Shown piece after piece: positions 1 to 6,419 of a DNA stretch of 9,543 bases. The position numbers and the translations under genes are program-made. The stretch is from an uncultured Shinella sp. GTDB taxonomy: Bacteria > Pseudomonadota > Alphaproteobacteria > Rhizobiales > Rhizobiaceae. Below the pieces are notes generated by a model. That model was not told the origin of the DNA. It worked only from the letters and a program-made list of their open reading frames with translations, and did no database searches. The stretch's first letter is position 1, and the number at the start of each line of letters is the position of its first letter. The stretch covers positions 1 to 9,543 of the forward strand of contig CAMLOC010000078.1 in the NCBI GenBank assembly GCA_946481465.1. Direction: 5' to 3'.

Positions 1-396
1 GGCAAGCGCGAACCAGACATAGGCGGCGATCGACGCGAGGGAGAGCATGCCGACCGCCAGGATGACGGCGAAGGCGGCGCCGGCATTGACGCCGAGAATG
101 CCGGGATCGGCCAGCGGGTTTCGCGTGGCGGCCTGGATGAGCGCGCCGGCGGTGCCGAAGGCTGCGCCGCACAGAAGACACAGGAGGGTCCGTGGCAGGC
201 GGTATTGCCGGAGGATGATGTGGTCGGTCAGGCCGGGATCGGGGTTGAGGAACGCATCCGGCAACGCGGAAAGCGGGATCGACCGCGCCCCCAGCGCCAT
301 GCTGGCGATCGACAGCGTGACGAGCAGAAGCGTCATGAGGGCGAGGGCGGGCAGCACGGAGCGCGCGTGCCTGCGGGGCGGCCGGGGAATGTTCAC
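1..396 (-). CDS. FecCD-family ferric-siderophore ABC transporter permease, N-terminal part (runs off left edge)
   Basis: Inner-membrane permease subunit that moves a ferric siderophore from its periplasmic binding protein into the cytoplasm. Only the first 132 codons are in the window. Reading inward there is a basic N-terminus (residues 2-12, PRPPRRHAR), a first membrane helix at about 14-34, then the family hallmark at 64-105: RQYRLPRTLL, a Gly/Ala-rich helix (GAAFGTAGALIQAATRNPL) and ADPGILGVNAGA. This matches the N-terminal third of FecC/FecD/BtuC-type permeases (full length about 330 residues). The start is GTG at 396. Its GTGA overlaps the TGA stop of the siderophore-interacting protein gene by four bases, which suggests translational coupling. 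No other start is better placed. A partner permease and an ATPase are expected to the left, outside the window. The substrate cannot be told from this fragment. The family assignment is very firm. Confidence 0.93.
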   Translation of the reverse strand, partial: MNIPRPPRRHARSVLPALALMTLLLVTLSIASMALGARSIPLSALPDAFLNPDPGLTDHIILRQYRLPRTLLCLLCGAAFGTAGALIQAATRNPLADPGILGVNAGAAFAVILAVGMLSLASIAAYVWFALA

Positions 397-1106
397 GCGC
401 GCGCCTGTCCGTGGATCCAGTAGCCGACCGTCGTCAGTCGCTCGCGCGGCAGGCCGAGCGTGTCGCGGAAATGTCGCCGGCAGGCGGCGATCTCGCTCGC
501 TTCGCCCGCGACCCAGACATAGCCGGGCCCGTTCGGCAGCGCGACCGACCGCGCGATGTCGGACAGCCTGCTCGGGCGTGCGCCGTGCGGCATGGTTTCG
601 TGCCAGTGCACCGCGCAGCCCGTCGCGGCGAAGGCCTGGCGATCCCCGGCGGCGGTGATCTCGACATGGGCCGTGACCGGCAGGCCCGCCGGCCGCTCCT
701 CGACAATGCGCCCGACCGCCGGCAACCCCGTCGCATCGGCGATCAGCAGAATCCATGTGCTGTCGACGGGCGGAACGTAGCGGAAGCGCGGCCTGAGAAT
801 GCCCAGCCGATGCCCCGGCCGCGCCTCGCGCGCCCAGGTGGAGGCGATGCCGCCGTCATGCGAGACGAAGTCGATCGTCATCTCGCCGCGTGCGCCGTCC
901 CAGCGGCGGATGGTGTAATACCGCCCGGGCGCGTCGGCGAGCGGCACGTCCCCGTTCGGAAAGCTCAGCCAGACGAATTCGTCCAGCCCGCCGCAGCTTG
1001 CAAAACCGTGCAGCCCCTCACCCCCGACGACGACCCGGATCATGGAGGGGGTCAAATCGGTCCTGGACAGGACGGTTGCCGCGCGGAAATCCTTTTCGCC
1101 CACCAT
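393..1106 (-). CDS. Siderophore-interacting protein (FAD-dependent ferric-siderophore reductase, ViuB/YqjH type)
   Basis: Cytoplasmic flavoprotein expected to reduce Fe(III)-siderophore to Fe(II) and so release iron after import. At 237 residues it has the usual length. An N-terminal FAD-binding barrel carries RYYTIRR at 62-68 (the R-x-Y-T-x-R flavin motif) and HDGGIASTWA at 83-92, the family's substitute for the ferredoxin-reductase phosphate loop. The C-terminal NAD(P)H-binding-like domain shows ADATGLPA at 123-130 (the family's 'GDetalPA' motif), WVAGEA at 198-203 and the terminal GYWIHG at 228-233. There is no signal peptide or membrane segment. The ATG lies one base after the stop of the binding-protein gene, and the stop overlaps the permease start, so the reductase is embedded between two transporter subunits. 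This links it to the same chelate. The FAD cofactor and reductase role come from characterised relatives (ViuB, YqjH). The electron donor is not visible. Confidence 0.93.
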   Translation of the reverse strand: MVGEKDFRAATVLSRTDLTPSMIRVVVGGEGLHGFASCGGLDEFVWLSFPNGDVPLADAPGRYYTIRRWDGARGEMTIDFVSHDGGIASTWAREARPGHRLGILRPRFRYVPPVDSTWILLIADATGLPAVGRIVEERPAGLPVTAHVEITAAGDRQAFAATGCAVHWHETMPHGARPSRLSDIARSVALPNGPGYVWVAGEASEIAACRRHFRDTLGLPRERLTTVGYWIHGQARA

Positions 1107-1107
1107 G

Positions 1108-2106
1108 TCACCGCGCCTTCATGGCCGCCGCCGCGATGCGGTCGATGAAATCCGGGAACGCATAGGGAATGGACAGGACGCTGACGGCCGAGGTGGCCCA
1201 GACGGAAACCGGGTCGTCCAGGGGAACGTAGGCGCCGCGGCGCATCGGGCCGAAGGCCTGGAGCAGCGGCTGGCTTTCCGCATCGGCGCGGGCGCCCGGC
1301 CCGTACCAGACGATCAGGACATCGGCGTCGAAACGGTCGAGTTCCTCCAGGCTGACGCCGGTTCCGTTGGCCTTCGGCTCGGCCGCCATCAGCGCCTTGA
1401 TGCCGGGTGCGAGGCGCAGCCCCATCGCCAGGAGTTCGCGCACCCGCGGATCGCTGGCGAAATACATCCCCAGCGAACCCTCGCCCGGAAAATAACTGCC
1501 GAAGATGAAGGTCTTGCCTTTAAGGCCGGGATGCGCGTCGACAAGGCCGCGCAATTGCCGTTCCGCCGCCTCGACGAGCGCACGGGCCTTTTCCGGCGCG
1601 CCGAGCGCCTCTCCCGTCAGCGCCATCTGCTCGCGCCAGTCCGCGCGCCAGGGCTGCGAACGGTAGGCGACGGTCGGCGCGATGCTCGACAGGCGCCGCC
1701 ATTCGATCTCGTCAAGGCCGGTCTTGATGGCCAGGATCAGGTCCGGCTCGAGCGCGGCGATCGCCTCGTAGTCGATCTCGCCCGACGGCAGCAGCGTGGG
1801 CGTCTGCCCGCGCAGGTAGGGCTCGTTCCACGGCAGGATACCGCGGTCGAACAGGCCGTAGCGATGCATGCCGACGGGGATGCGCCCGAGCGCCAGCACC
1901 GCATCCTCGCCGTTCCAGCCGAGGGTGACGATGCGCTGCGGATCGGCCTCGATGCGGGTGGTTCCCAGGGCATGGCGCACGTCGATGGGAAACCTTTCCG
2001 GCGCGGCGCCGAACGCGACGGTGGCGCGCCCTACGGCAAGCAGCCCCGCGGCGCCGGCCAGGGCACCGATGAATTGCCGCCTGTTTGCATGGTCTGCTGT
2101 GTTCAT
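1108..2106 (-). CDS. Periplasmic iron-siderophore binding protein of an ABC importer (Tat-type signal)
   Basis: Solute-binding protein (periplasmic binding protein 2 / FepB-FecB-like class, 332 residues) that takes the ferric chelate from the outer-membrane receptor to the FecCD permease. The N-terminus NRRQFIGALAGAAGLLAVG (8-26) is a twin-arginine signal (RR at 9-10, then F-I and a hydrophobic run). Cleavage is likely near residue 34, after AFGA. The mature part begins with the typical pattern: ALGTTRIEADPQRIVTLGW (46-64) followed by GEDAVLALGRIPVGM (66-80). EIDYEAIAALEPDLIL is the usual lobe-1 segment. No lipobox cysteine is present, so it should be soluble. The start is the first ATG after the intercistronic hairpin. 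I see no clear Shine-Dalgarno sequence, so initiation may depend on that leader. It sits 48 bases after the receptor and one base before the reductase gene. The exact siderophore cannot be deduced. Confidence 0.93.
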   Translation of the reverse strand: MNTADHANRRQFIGALAGAAGLLAVGRATVAFGAAPERFPIDVRHALGTTRIEADPQRIVTLGWNGEDAVLALGRIPVGMHRYGLFDRGILPWNEPYLRGQTPTLLPSGEIDYEAIAALEPDLILAIKTGLDEIEWRRLSSIAPTVAYRSQPWRADWREQMALTGEALGAPEKARALVEAAERQLRGLVDAHPGLKGKTFIFGSYFPGEGSLGMYFASDPRVRELLAMGLRLAPGIKALMAAEPKANGTGVSLEELDRFDADVLIVWYGPGARADAESQPLLQAFGPMRRGAYVPLDDPVSVWATSAVSVLSIPYAFPDFIDRIAAAAMKAR

Positions 2107-2116
2107 GGATCGCGAA

Positions 2117-2148
2117 AGCCGGCTGGCGTCGTCAAACGCCGGCCGGCT
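2117..2148 (-). promoter_or_regulatory. Intercistronic hairpin between receptor and binding-protein genes
   Basis: Arms AGCCGGC-x-GGCGT and ACGCC-x-GCCGGCT pair over 12 of 13 positions around a six-base loop. This fills most of the 48-base gap between the receptor stop (2155-2157) and the ATG of the binding protein (2106). In the minus-strand transcript the one mismatch is C/A. Only three U residues follow, so it is a poor classical terminator. It fits better as a partial attenuator or RNA-processing and stability element that lowers expression of the transporter genes relative to the receptor. It ends 10 bases before the start codon and occupies the region where a ribosome site would be sought. 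Structure is seen directly; function is inferred. Confidence 0.6.
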
Positions 2149-2154
2149 CCTTTC

Positions 2155-4617
2155 TCAGAACTTGTAGCTCAGCGAGAGGGACGCGTTGAAGGGATCGCCC
2201 CAGACGTTGCTGTAGATGTTGGTGCTGGCGTAGTACTTCTTGTCGAAAAGGTTGCGGATGTTGAGCTTCGCGCTCACATTCTCGCTGAAGTCGTACTTGG
2301 CCATGAGGTCGACCACCCAGAAGGCATCCTGCTCGGTGGTGACACCGTCAGGGAAGGTGCCGTTCTTCTGGGTGAAGCTGCTCGCGCTTTCCCAGCGGGC
2401 GCCGCCGCCGATGGTCAGCTTGTCCCATTCTCCCGGCAGGCGGTAGGACGTGAAGAGCTTGAACGTGTTTTGGGGAATGCCGACGCTCATGTTGAAGCCG
2501 GGCGGCAGGTCCGTGCTGGTATGGGTGAAGCTTGCCTGCATCTGCCAGTCCGGCAGGATCTCGCCGGAGAGTTCTAGCTCGATGCCGCGGATGACGGCGC
2601 CGTCGGCCGCCACATAGGCGTCGTCGCCCGTCGGCGTGTAGTTGCCGTCGCTGACGGCGAAGTTGTCCTGCTTCGTGCGGAACAGTGCGACGCTCGTGTT
2701 CAGCCGCTCGTCGAAGAAGGCCGCCTTGAGGCCGACTTCATAGGTGTCGCCGGTGACCGGCGCGAGCGTGTTGCCGTTGACGTCCATGACCGACTGGGGC
2801 GAGAAGATGCTCGTATAGCTCGCATAGGCCGAAAGGGTGTCGGTGAGGTCGTAGACCACGCCGGCATAGGGAACCCAGACGCCCTTTTCCTTCATGGAAT
2901 CCGGATAGCGGCTGCCGTCATTGTAGGCATAGGCCGAATCCTGATCGTACCAGGTCAAACGCGATCCCAGGATCACCGACAGGTCGTCCGTCGGCTTGAT
3001 CCGCGCTGCGCCATAGGCCGAATATTGCGTGACGGTATATTCGCGCACGCCCGTCGTTTCCCAATCCGGCTCGGCGAAGTCGCCGGTCCAGTCGAAGATG
3101 TTGGGGATGGTCGCGTCGAAGCCGGGAACGCTCCAGAGCGGGTACATGTCGTAGTCCGCGCGGGTGCGCGATGCATTCATCCCGAAGACGAGATCGTGCT
3201 CACGCCCCAGCACCTCCACGGGGCCGCTGACCTTGGCGTCGAGGCTCGCCTGCTTGGTGACGATCGGCCATTTGGCGAGCCACAGGCTCGATCCGGCGCC
3301 CGTATCCTTGTCGGCATAGCCGTTGCGGCTGAACCAGCCGTAGGTGCGGTCGTTGTCCTCGTAGGTATAGGACGCGGTGGCGTCGAGCTTCCAGTCGTTG
3401 TCGAATTCGTGCTCGAACGAGATGAAGCCGCTGTAGCGGGTGCGGTCCTGGCGGCTCCAGTCCGTGGCCGAGTTGAACGAGCGCGGGAACACGGCCGGCG
3501 TGCCGTCGGCGAAATAGGACGGCGCGCCGAAATAGCCGCACGCCCGGCATTCCTTGTTCTGGTATTCGCCGCCGATCGTCAGCATCGAACTGTTGCCGAT
3601 ATCGGCTTCCAGGATGCCGTAAAGGGCCTGCGACTTCTGCGTCAGCCGGTCGATGTAGGAATCGCCCTCCTGCAGGACGCCAATGGCGCGGCCCCTCAGG
3701 CCGCCGTCTTCCGAAATCGGCCCGCCGACGTCGAAACTGCCGCGGCGGGTGTTCCACGAGCCGACGGTTCCCTCGACCGAAGCCTGGAAATCGGCCGTCG
3801 GGCGCTTGCGGACGAGGTCGACGGTCGCCGAAGGGCTTCCCGCGCCGCTCAAAAGGCCGGACGCGCCGCGGACGATCTCGATCCGGTCGTAGATCTCGGT
3901 GTCGAGGCTCAGCGAATTGAGGTTCTTGTTGACGTTGACGCCGTCGACCTGGAAGTTCTCGATCTCGAGGCCGCGCGCGAACAGGCCCTTGTCGTTATCG
4001 TCGGCGATGCCCTTCTTCTTGAAGATCACGCCGGGGCTGTTGGCGACCACTTCCTCGACATTGCTCAGGTTCTGGTCTTCGATGCGCTGGCGGGAGAGGA
4101 CGGAGACCGATTGCGGCGTTTCCCGGATGGAGAGTTGCAGGCCCGTCGCCGTCGACATCGACCGGGTGGTATAGGAGCCGGTGTTCTCTGTCCCGGCATT
4201 GTCTCCCGCAACCATCACGGTTTCGAGGACCGTGGCGCCGCCGGCAGCGGCGGCCCCGGTCGTGGTCCCGCGCGGGTCGAAGACCGTTATCGCGTTGTCA
4301 CCGGTGAAGCTGTAGGAGAGGCCGCTGCCGGAGAGGATCTGCTGCAGGGCGCCGGAACGGGTGTAAGGCCCCACCGCGGCGCCGGAGGTCTTGCCCTCGG
4401 TCAGCGCGGCCGGATAGGCGATCTTCAGGCCGCTGGCGCGCGCGAAGCTGGCGAGCGCGCTGCTCAGCGGCTGCGAGGGGATATTGTAGGTTCCCGGCTG
4501 CAGCCGGCCCGTGGTGGATTGCTGTGCCCATGCCTCCTGGCCCGGCAGCGTATGGATCGATGCGGCAAGCGCGAGCAGCGCCGTTGCGAGCAACCTGTTC
4601 TGTCCCGAAAATCTCAA
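2155..4617 (-). CDS. TonB-dependent ferric-siderophore receptor with N-terminal STN signalling domain (transducer type)
   Basis: Outer-membrane gated channel that binds a ferric siderophore, imports it with TonB energy, and signals its arrival to FecR. Numbering is from the TTG start (820 residues). A Sec signal peptide occupies 1-31 (hydrophobic LLATALLALAA, cleavage AWA/QQS). An STN (secretin/TonB short N-terminal) domain lies at about 42-113 (YNIPSQPLSSALASFARASG...). A TonB box (TVLETVMV, about 129-136) follows. The plug covers about 154-270 with ETPQSVSVLSRQRIEDQ, VVANSPGV and IEIVRGASGLLSGAGSPSATVDLVRKRP. A beta-barrel ends in SLSYKF with the terminal Phe needed for outer-membrane assembly. 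A CRAC pair (C357, C360) probably marks an extracellular loop. The style is FpvA/FhuE/FoxA-like (siderophore class), pointing to a hydroxamate-type or mixed ligand, but the ligand is inferred only weakly. I prefer TTG at 4617 because of AAGGGG seven bases upstream; GTG at 4635 (826 residues) is the alternative. Confidence 0.94.
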   Translation of the reverse strand: MRFSGQNRLLATALLALAASIHTLPGQEAWAQQSTTGRLQPGTYNIPSQPLSSALASFARASGLKIAYPAALTEGKTSGAAVGPYTRSGALQQILSGSGLSYSFTGDNAITVFDPRGTTTGAAAAGGATVLETVMVAGDNAGTENTGSYTTRSMSTATGLQLSIRETPQSVSVLSRQRIEDQNLSNVEEVVANSPGVIFKKKGIADDNDKGLFARGLEIENFQVDGVNVNKNLNSLSLDTEIYDRIEIVRGASGLLSGAGSPSATVDLVRKRPTADFQASVEGTVGSWNTRRGSFDVGGPISEDGGLRGRAIGVLQEGDSYIDRLTQKSQALYGILEADIGNSSMLTIGGEYQNKECRACGYFGAPSYFADGTPAVFPRSFNSATDWSRQDRTRYSGFISFEHEFDNDWKLDATASYTYEDNDRTYGWFSRNGYADKDTGAGSSLWLAKWPIVTKQASLDAKVSGPVEVLGREHDLVFGMNASRTRADYDMYPLWSVPGFDATIPNIFDWTGDFAEPDWETTGVREYTVTQYSAYGAARIKPTDDLSVILGSRLTWYDQDSAYAYNDGSRYPDSMKEKGVWVPYAGVVYDLTDTLSAYASYTSIFSPQSVMDVNGNTLAPVTGDTYEVGLKAAFFDERLNTSVALFRTKQDNFAVSDGNYTPTGDDAYVAADGAVIRGIELELSGEILPDWQMQASFTHTSTDLPPGFNMSVGIPQNTFKLFTSYRLPGEWDKLTIGGGARWESASSFTQKNGTFPDGVTTEQDAFWVVDLMAKYDFSENVSAKLNIRNLFDKKYYASTNIYSNVWGDPFNASLSLSYKF

Positions 4618-4624
4618 CTCTGAA

Positions 4625-4630
4625 CCCCTT
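4625..4630 (-). promoter_or_regulatory. Ribosome binding site favouring the TTG start of the receptor
   Basis: The minus strand reads AAGGGG, seven bases, then TTG (4617-4615). Starting there gives the compact signal peptide MRFSGQNRLLATALLALAA. The upstream in-frame GTG at 4635 also has an AAGGGG (4650-4655), but 14 bases away, which is too far for good pairing. No in-frame ATG exists near either. Confidence 0.55.
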
Positions 4631-4678
4631 GACACAAATCGACGGCGGACCCCTTGCCTATGCCGTCATGTGTTGAGA

Positions 4679-4711
4679 CCGGAAAGATGAGGAAAAACCT
4701 CAACCTTCCGG
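4679..4711 (-). promoter_or_regulatory. 33-bp inverted repeat upstream of the receptor, core TGA-N9-TCA (RirA/IRO-like)
   Basis: Arms of 14 bases flank a five-base A/T loop. The outer CCGGAA/TTCCGG and inner TGAGG/CCTCA pair perfectly, and 12 of 14 positions pair as DNA (13 of 14 in the minus-strand RNA, where one pair is G-U). The inner core (4688-4702) reads TGAGG, five T/A, CCTCA, which is TGA-N9-TCA, the form reported for the rhizobial iron-responsive operator bound by RirA. It lies about 70 bases before the receptor start in the 122-base fecR-receptor gap. It could be an operator, an mRNA hairpin insulating fecR from the receptor, or both. I could not recognise a FecI-type promoter sequence around it. 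Confidence 0.5.
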
Positions 4712-4715
4712 CAAG

Positions 4716-4733
4716 GAAAAATTAAGATTTTTC
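4716..4733 (-). repeat. AT-rich perfect inverted repeat just downstream of fecR
   Basis: GAAAAAT, four bases, ATTTTTC: seven-base perfect arms starting seven bases past the fecR stop codon. All but one pair per arm are A-T, so the RNA stem is weak and does not look like an intrinsic terminator. In an otherwise GC-rich region it marks an AT-rich block compatible with a promoter or regulator-binding site for the receptor gene. Seen directly; role unknown. Confidence 0.4.
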
Positions 4734-4739
4734 ACAAGT

Positions 4740-5705
4740 CTATGAAATGACTGTCAGATATTGTGAAATATGGCGCACCGTGATCGGCAGGCCGCCTTGC
4801 AGCGCATCGAGGGAACCGTTGGCGTCGCGCAGGTCGAGAACCGCGTTCACCCGGATTTTCCTGAGCCGTCCGCTCGTGATGACGATGATGCCGCGATGCC
4901 ATGCGCCCAGTGCCGAGACGACATCCTCCAGGGTCCGGCCTTCGGCGACATATTGCCCGTCGCGCCATCCCGCCACGGAGGAGACATCCGCCTTGGCGGC
5001 GGTGCCGATCCGTCCCTGCCTGTCGATCCGCGCGATCTCGCCCTCGGCGACGTCGAGCGTGTCGCCGGCGGCGCCCGTGACCCGCACGCTGTGCTCCGTA
5101 ACGGCAAGCTCCGCGCGGGCTTCCGGCAGGTCGCGGACGATATCGAAGGCCGTGCCCATGGCCCGGAAGGATACCTCGTCCACCATGACCTCGAACGGAC
5201 GCGCCGCGTCCGCCGCGACCTCGAAATATGCCTGGCCGGCCCTCAGATGGACCCGCCGCAGGCTTTCCGAAAAATCGATGTCGAGCGCCGAGCGGGCGTT
5301 GAGCGACACGCGCGAGCCGTCCGGCAGGTCGATGACCTCAAGGCTGGCCGTATCCGTGGCATAGTCCGCCGACAGGCGATCGATGAGGCCGGTGGACCAG
5401 AGCGCGCCGCCGCCGGCGAGGCTCCCGGCGCCCAGGCACAGGAACAGCGAGAGCGCGCCGCGGCGCGTCATGCCCTTTCCCGGCGCGGCCAGCACGCGTC
5501 CGCTCTTGCGATCGAAATGCAGGTTTCCCATCGTCGCCCAGAGCTGTTCGGCCTCCCGGGCCGCCTGCGCATGGCGTGCGCTCTCGGCGCACCAGGCCTC
5601 GTAGGCGACGGTATCGGCCTTGGTCGCCGCGCCGGAATTCAGTCGAACGACCCAGCGTAGCGCCTCTTCGACCGGATCGGCCTTCATGTCGGCAACGTCA
5701 TTCAT
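4740..5705 (-). CDS. fecR: FecR-family anti-sigma factor / transmembrane signal sensor
   Basis: Single-pass inner-membrane protein that holds the FecI sigma factor in check (or activates it) and receives the receptor's STN signal in the periplasm. The 321 residues show three parts. A cytoplasmic N-terminal domain (DUF4880 type, about 10-60) has ALRWVVRLNSGAATKADTVAYEAW and the AREAEQLW helix. One membrane segment lies at about 83-107, preceded by TRR (80-82). The periplasmic FecR domain (about 115-215) has LPDGSRVSLNARSAL, VHLRAGQAYFEVAADAARPF and RAMGTAFDI. A C-terminal STN-interacting region (about 245-321) has QYVAEGRTLEDVVSALG. The Gly184-Thr185 pair matches the Gly-Thr where FoxR-type relatives self-cleave. 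The TRR plus hydrophobic run resembles the Tat-type signal reported for E. coli FecR. The gene lies 77 bases after fecI and 122 before the receptor. No strong ribosome site is visible; ATG 5705 fits the domain start. The family is certain; the regulatory sign (pro- or anti-sigma) is not. Confidence 0.94.
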   Translation of the reverse strand: MNDVADMKADPVEEALRWVVRLNSGAATKADTVAYEAWCAESARHAQAAREAEQLWATMGNLHFDRKSGRVLAAPGKGMTRRGALSLFLCLGAGSLAGGGALWSTGLIDRLSADYATDTASLEVIDLPDGSRVSLNARSALDIDFSESLRRVHLRAGQAYFEVAADAARPFEVMVDEVSFRAMGTAFDIVRDLPEARAELAVTEHSVRVTGAAGDTLDVAEGEIARIDRQGRIGTAAKADVSSVAGWRDGQYVAEGRTLEDVVSALGAWHRGIIVITSGRLRKIRVNAVLDLRDANGSLDALQGGLPITVRHISQYLTVIS

Positions 5706-5782
5706 CGATCCGTCCAGCTTGGTTTGTCCTTCTTACGGTTAAGACCGGTGAATCCGCATAAATCCACAATGCGCCCGCCACG

Positions 5783-6298
5783 TCACCGGCCCTCGTCGAT
5801 CACCAGGAGGGACCGGCAGTGGAGCAGGGCGCGCACGATGTGTTTCTCGACCATGCTGGTGGATATGCCGAGATGCCCGGCGATCTCCAGATGGGTGTAA
5901 CCCTGCAGCTTGTTCATCACGAAGGCCTGCCGGCAGGCGGGCGGCAGGGCGTTCAGGTAGACGGCGAGCTTGGCGAGGTCGCGCTGCATTTCCATGCGCG
6001 CGGCGCCGTCATCGGCAAGTTCCGCCTCATCGAGGCTGTCGAGGTCGACGCGGCGCTGCCATTCGCGACGCTGGCGATCGGTGAAATCGATCGCGGCATG
6101 GCGGGTCGCGGTGAAAAGATAGCTCTTCGGATGGTCGATCGGCGTGGTCGAACGCCGCGCCACCAGCTTCAGGTACGCGTCCTGCACGACCTCCTCGCCG
6201 CTGTCGCGGTTGCCGACCAGCCGCGTGGCGAACCGGACCGCGTCGCGATGATGGAGCTTGAACAGCTGATAGAGCCATGCGTTGAGGTTGATCGCCAT
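5783..6298 (-). CDS. fecI: ECF RNA polymerase sigma factor, FecI family (iron starvation/cell-surface signalling)
   Basis: Sigma-70-family group 4 factor of 171 residues, the normal length for FecI. Region 2 spans about 14-80, with DAVRFATRLVGNRDSGEEVVQDAYLKLV (core binding and -10 recognition) and HPKSYLFTATRHAAIDFTDRQRR. Region 4 spans about 112-162, with ALPPACRQAFVMNKLQGYTHLEIAGHLGISTSMVEKHI, a helix-turn-helix for -35 recognition. The linker is acidic, as is usual. The start is ATG at 6298 with GGAAACGA just upstream; it places region 2 as in relatives. It heads the run fecI, fecR, receptor, transport genes, all on one strand, so its likely targets are the receptor promoter and the downstream transport genes. 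A vegetative-type promoter lies 64 bases upstream, consistent with fecI itself being controlled by general iron regulators rather than by itself. High confidence in family and role. Confidence 0.95.
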   Translation of the reverse strand: MAINLNAWLYQLFKLHHRDAVRFATRLVGNRDSGEEVVQDAYLKLVARRSTTPIDHPKSYLFTATRHAAIDFTDRQRREWQRRVDLDSLDEAELADDGAARMEMQRDLAKLAVYLNALPPACRQAFVMNKLQGYTHLEIAGHLGISTSMVEKHIVRALLHCRSLLVIDEGR

Positions 6299-6361
6299 TC
6301 GTTTCCGGCAGCTTGGTCCGTTGGGGTCGCGCGGGCGCGTCCCGCATTCATAAAGGGCCGG

Positions 6362-6389
6362 ATGATAAAAACAAGATAAAACAAGTCAA
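6362..6389 (-). promoter_or_regulatory. Sigma-70-like promoter of the fecI-fecR operon with overlapping direct repeat
   Basis: On the minus strand TTGACT (6389-6384), a 16-base spacer and TATCAT (6367-6362) form a good housekeeping promoter, 63 bases ahead of the fecI ATG. The spacer region holds two tandem copies of a CTTGTTTTATC-like sequence (the second has one extra T). TGA at 6388 with TCT nine bases on is one base off the TGA-N9-TCA iron-responsive operator form, so iron control by RirA is possible but weakly supported. The block is strikingly AT-rich against its surroundings. Confidence 0.6.
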
Positions 6390-6419
6390 GTTATGCCATG
6401 GGCGCCTGCGAGCGTCCGG

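Noticed and set aside
1042..2577. Long plus-strand open frame of 511 codons opposite the binding protein and receptor
   Set aside because: It is antisense to two clearly identified genes, Arg/Gly-rich with no recognisable domain. Such frames arise readily opposite GC-rich codons.
3025..4623. Plus-strand open frame of 532 codons opposite the receptor gene
   Set aside because: Mirror of the receptor's codon pattern; composition is low-complexity Val/Gly/Arg/Ala and no family is recognisable.
4636..4739. FecI-dependent -35/-10 promoter for the receptor
   Set aside because: Expected from the system, but I could not find a convincing match to a FecI-type consensus, so no position is claimed.
4770..5660. 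Plus-strand open frame opposite fecR
   Set aside because: The minus strand encodes a complete FecR with all domains; the antisense product shows no motif.
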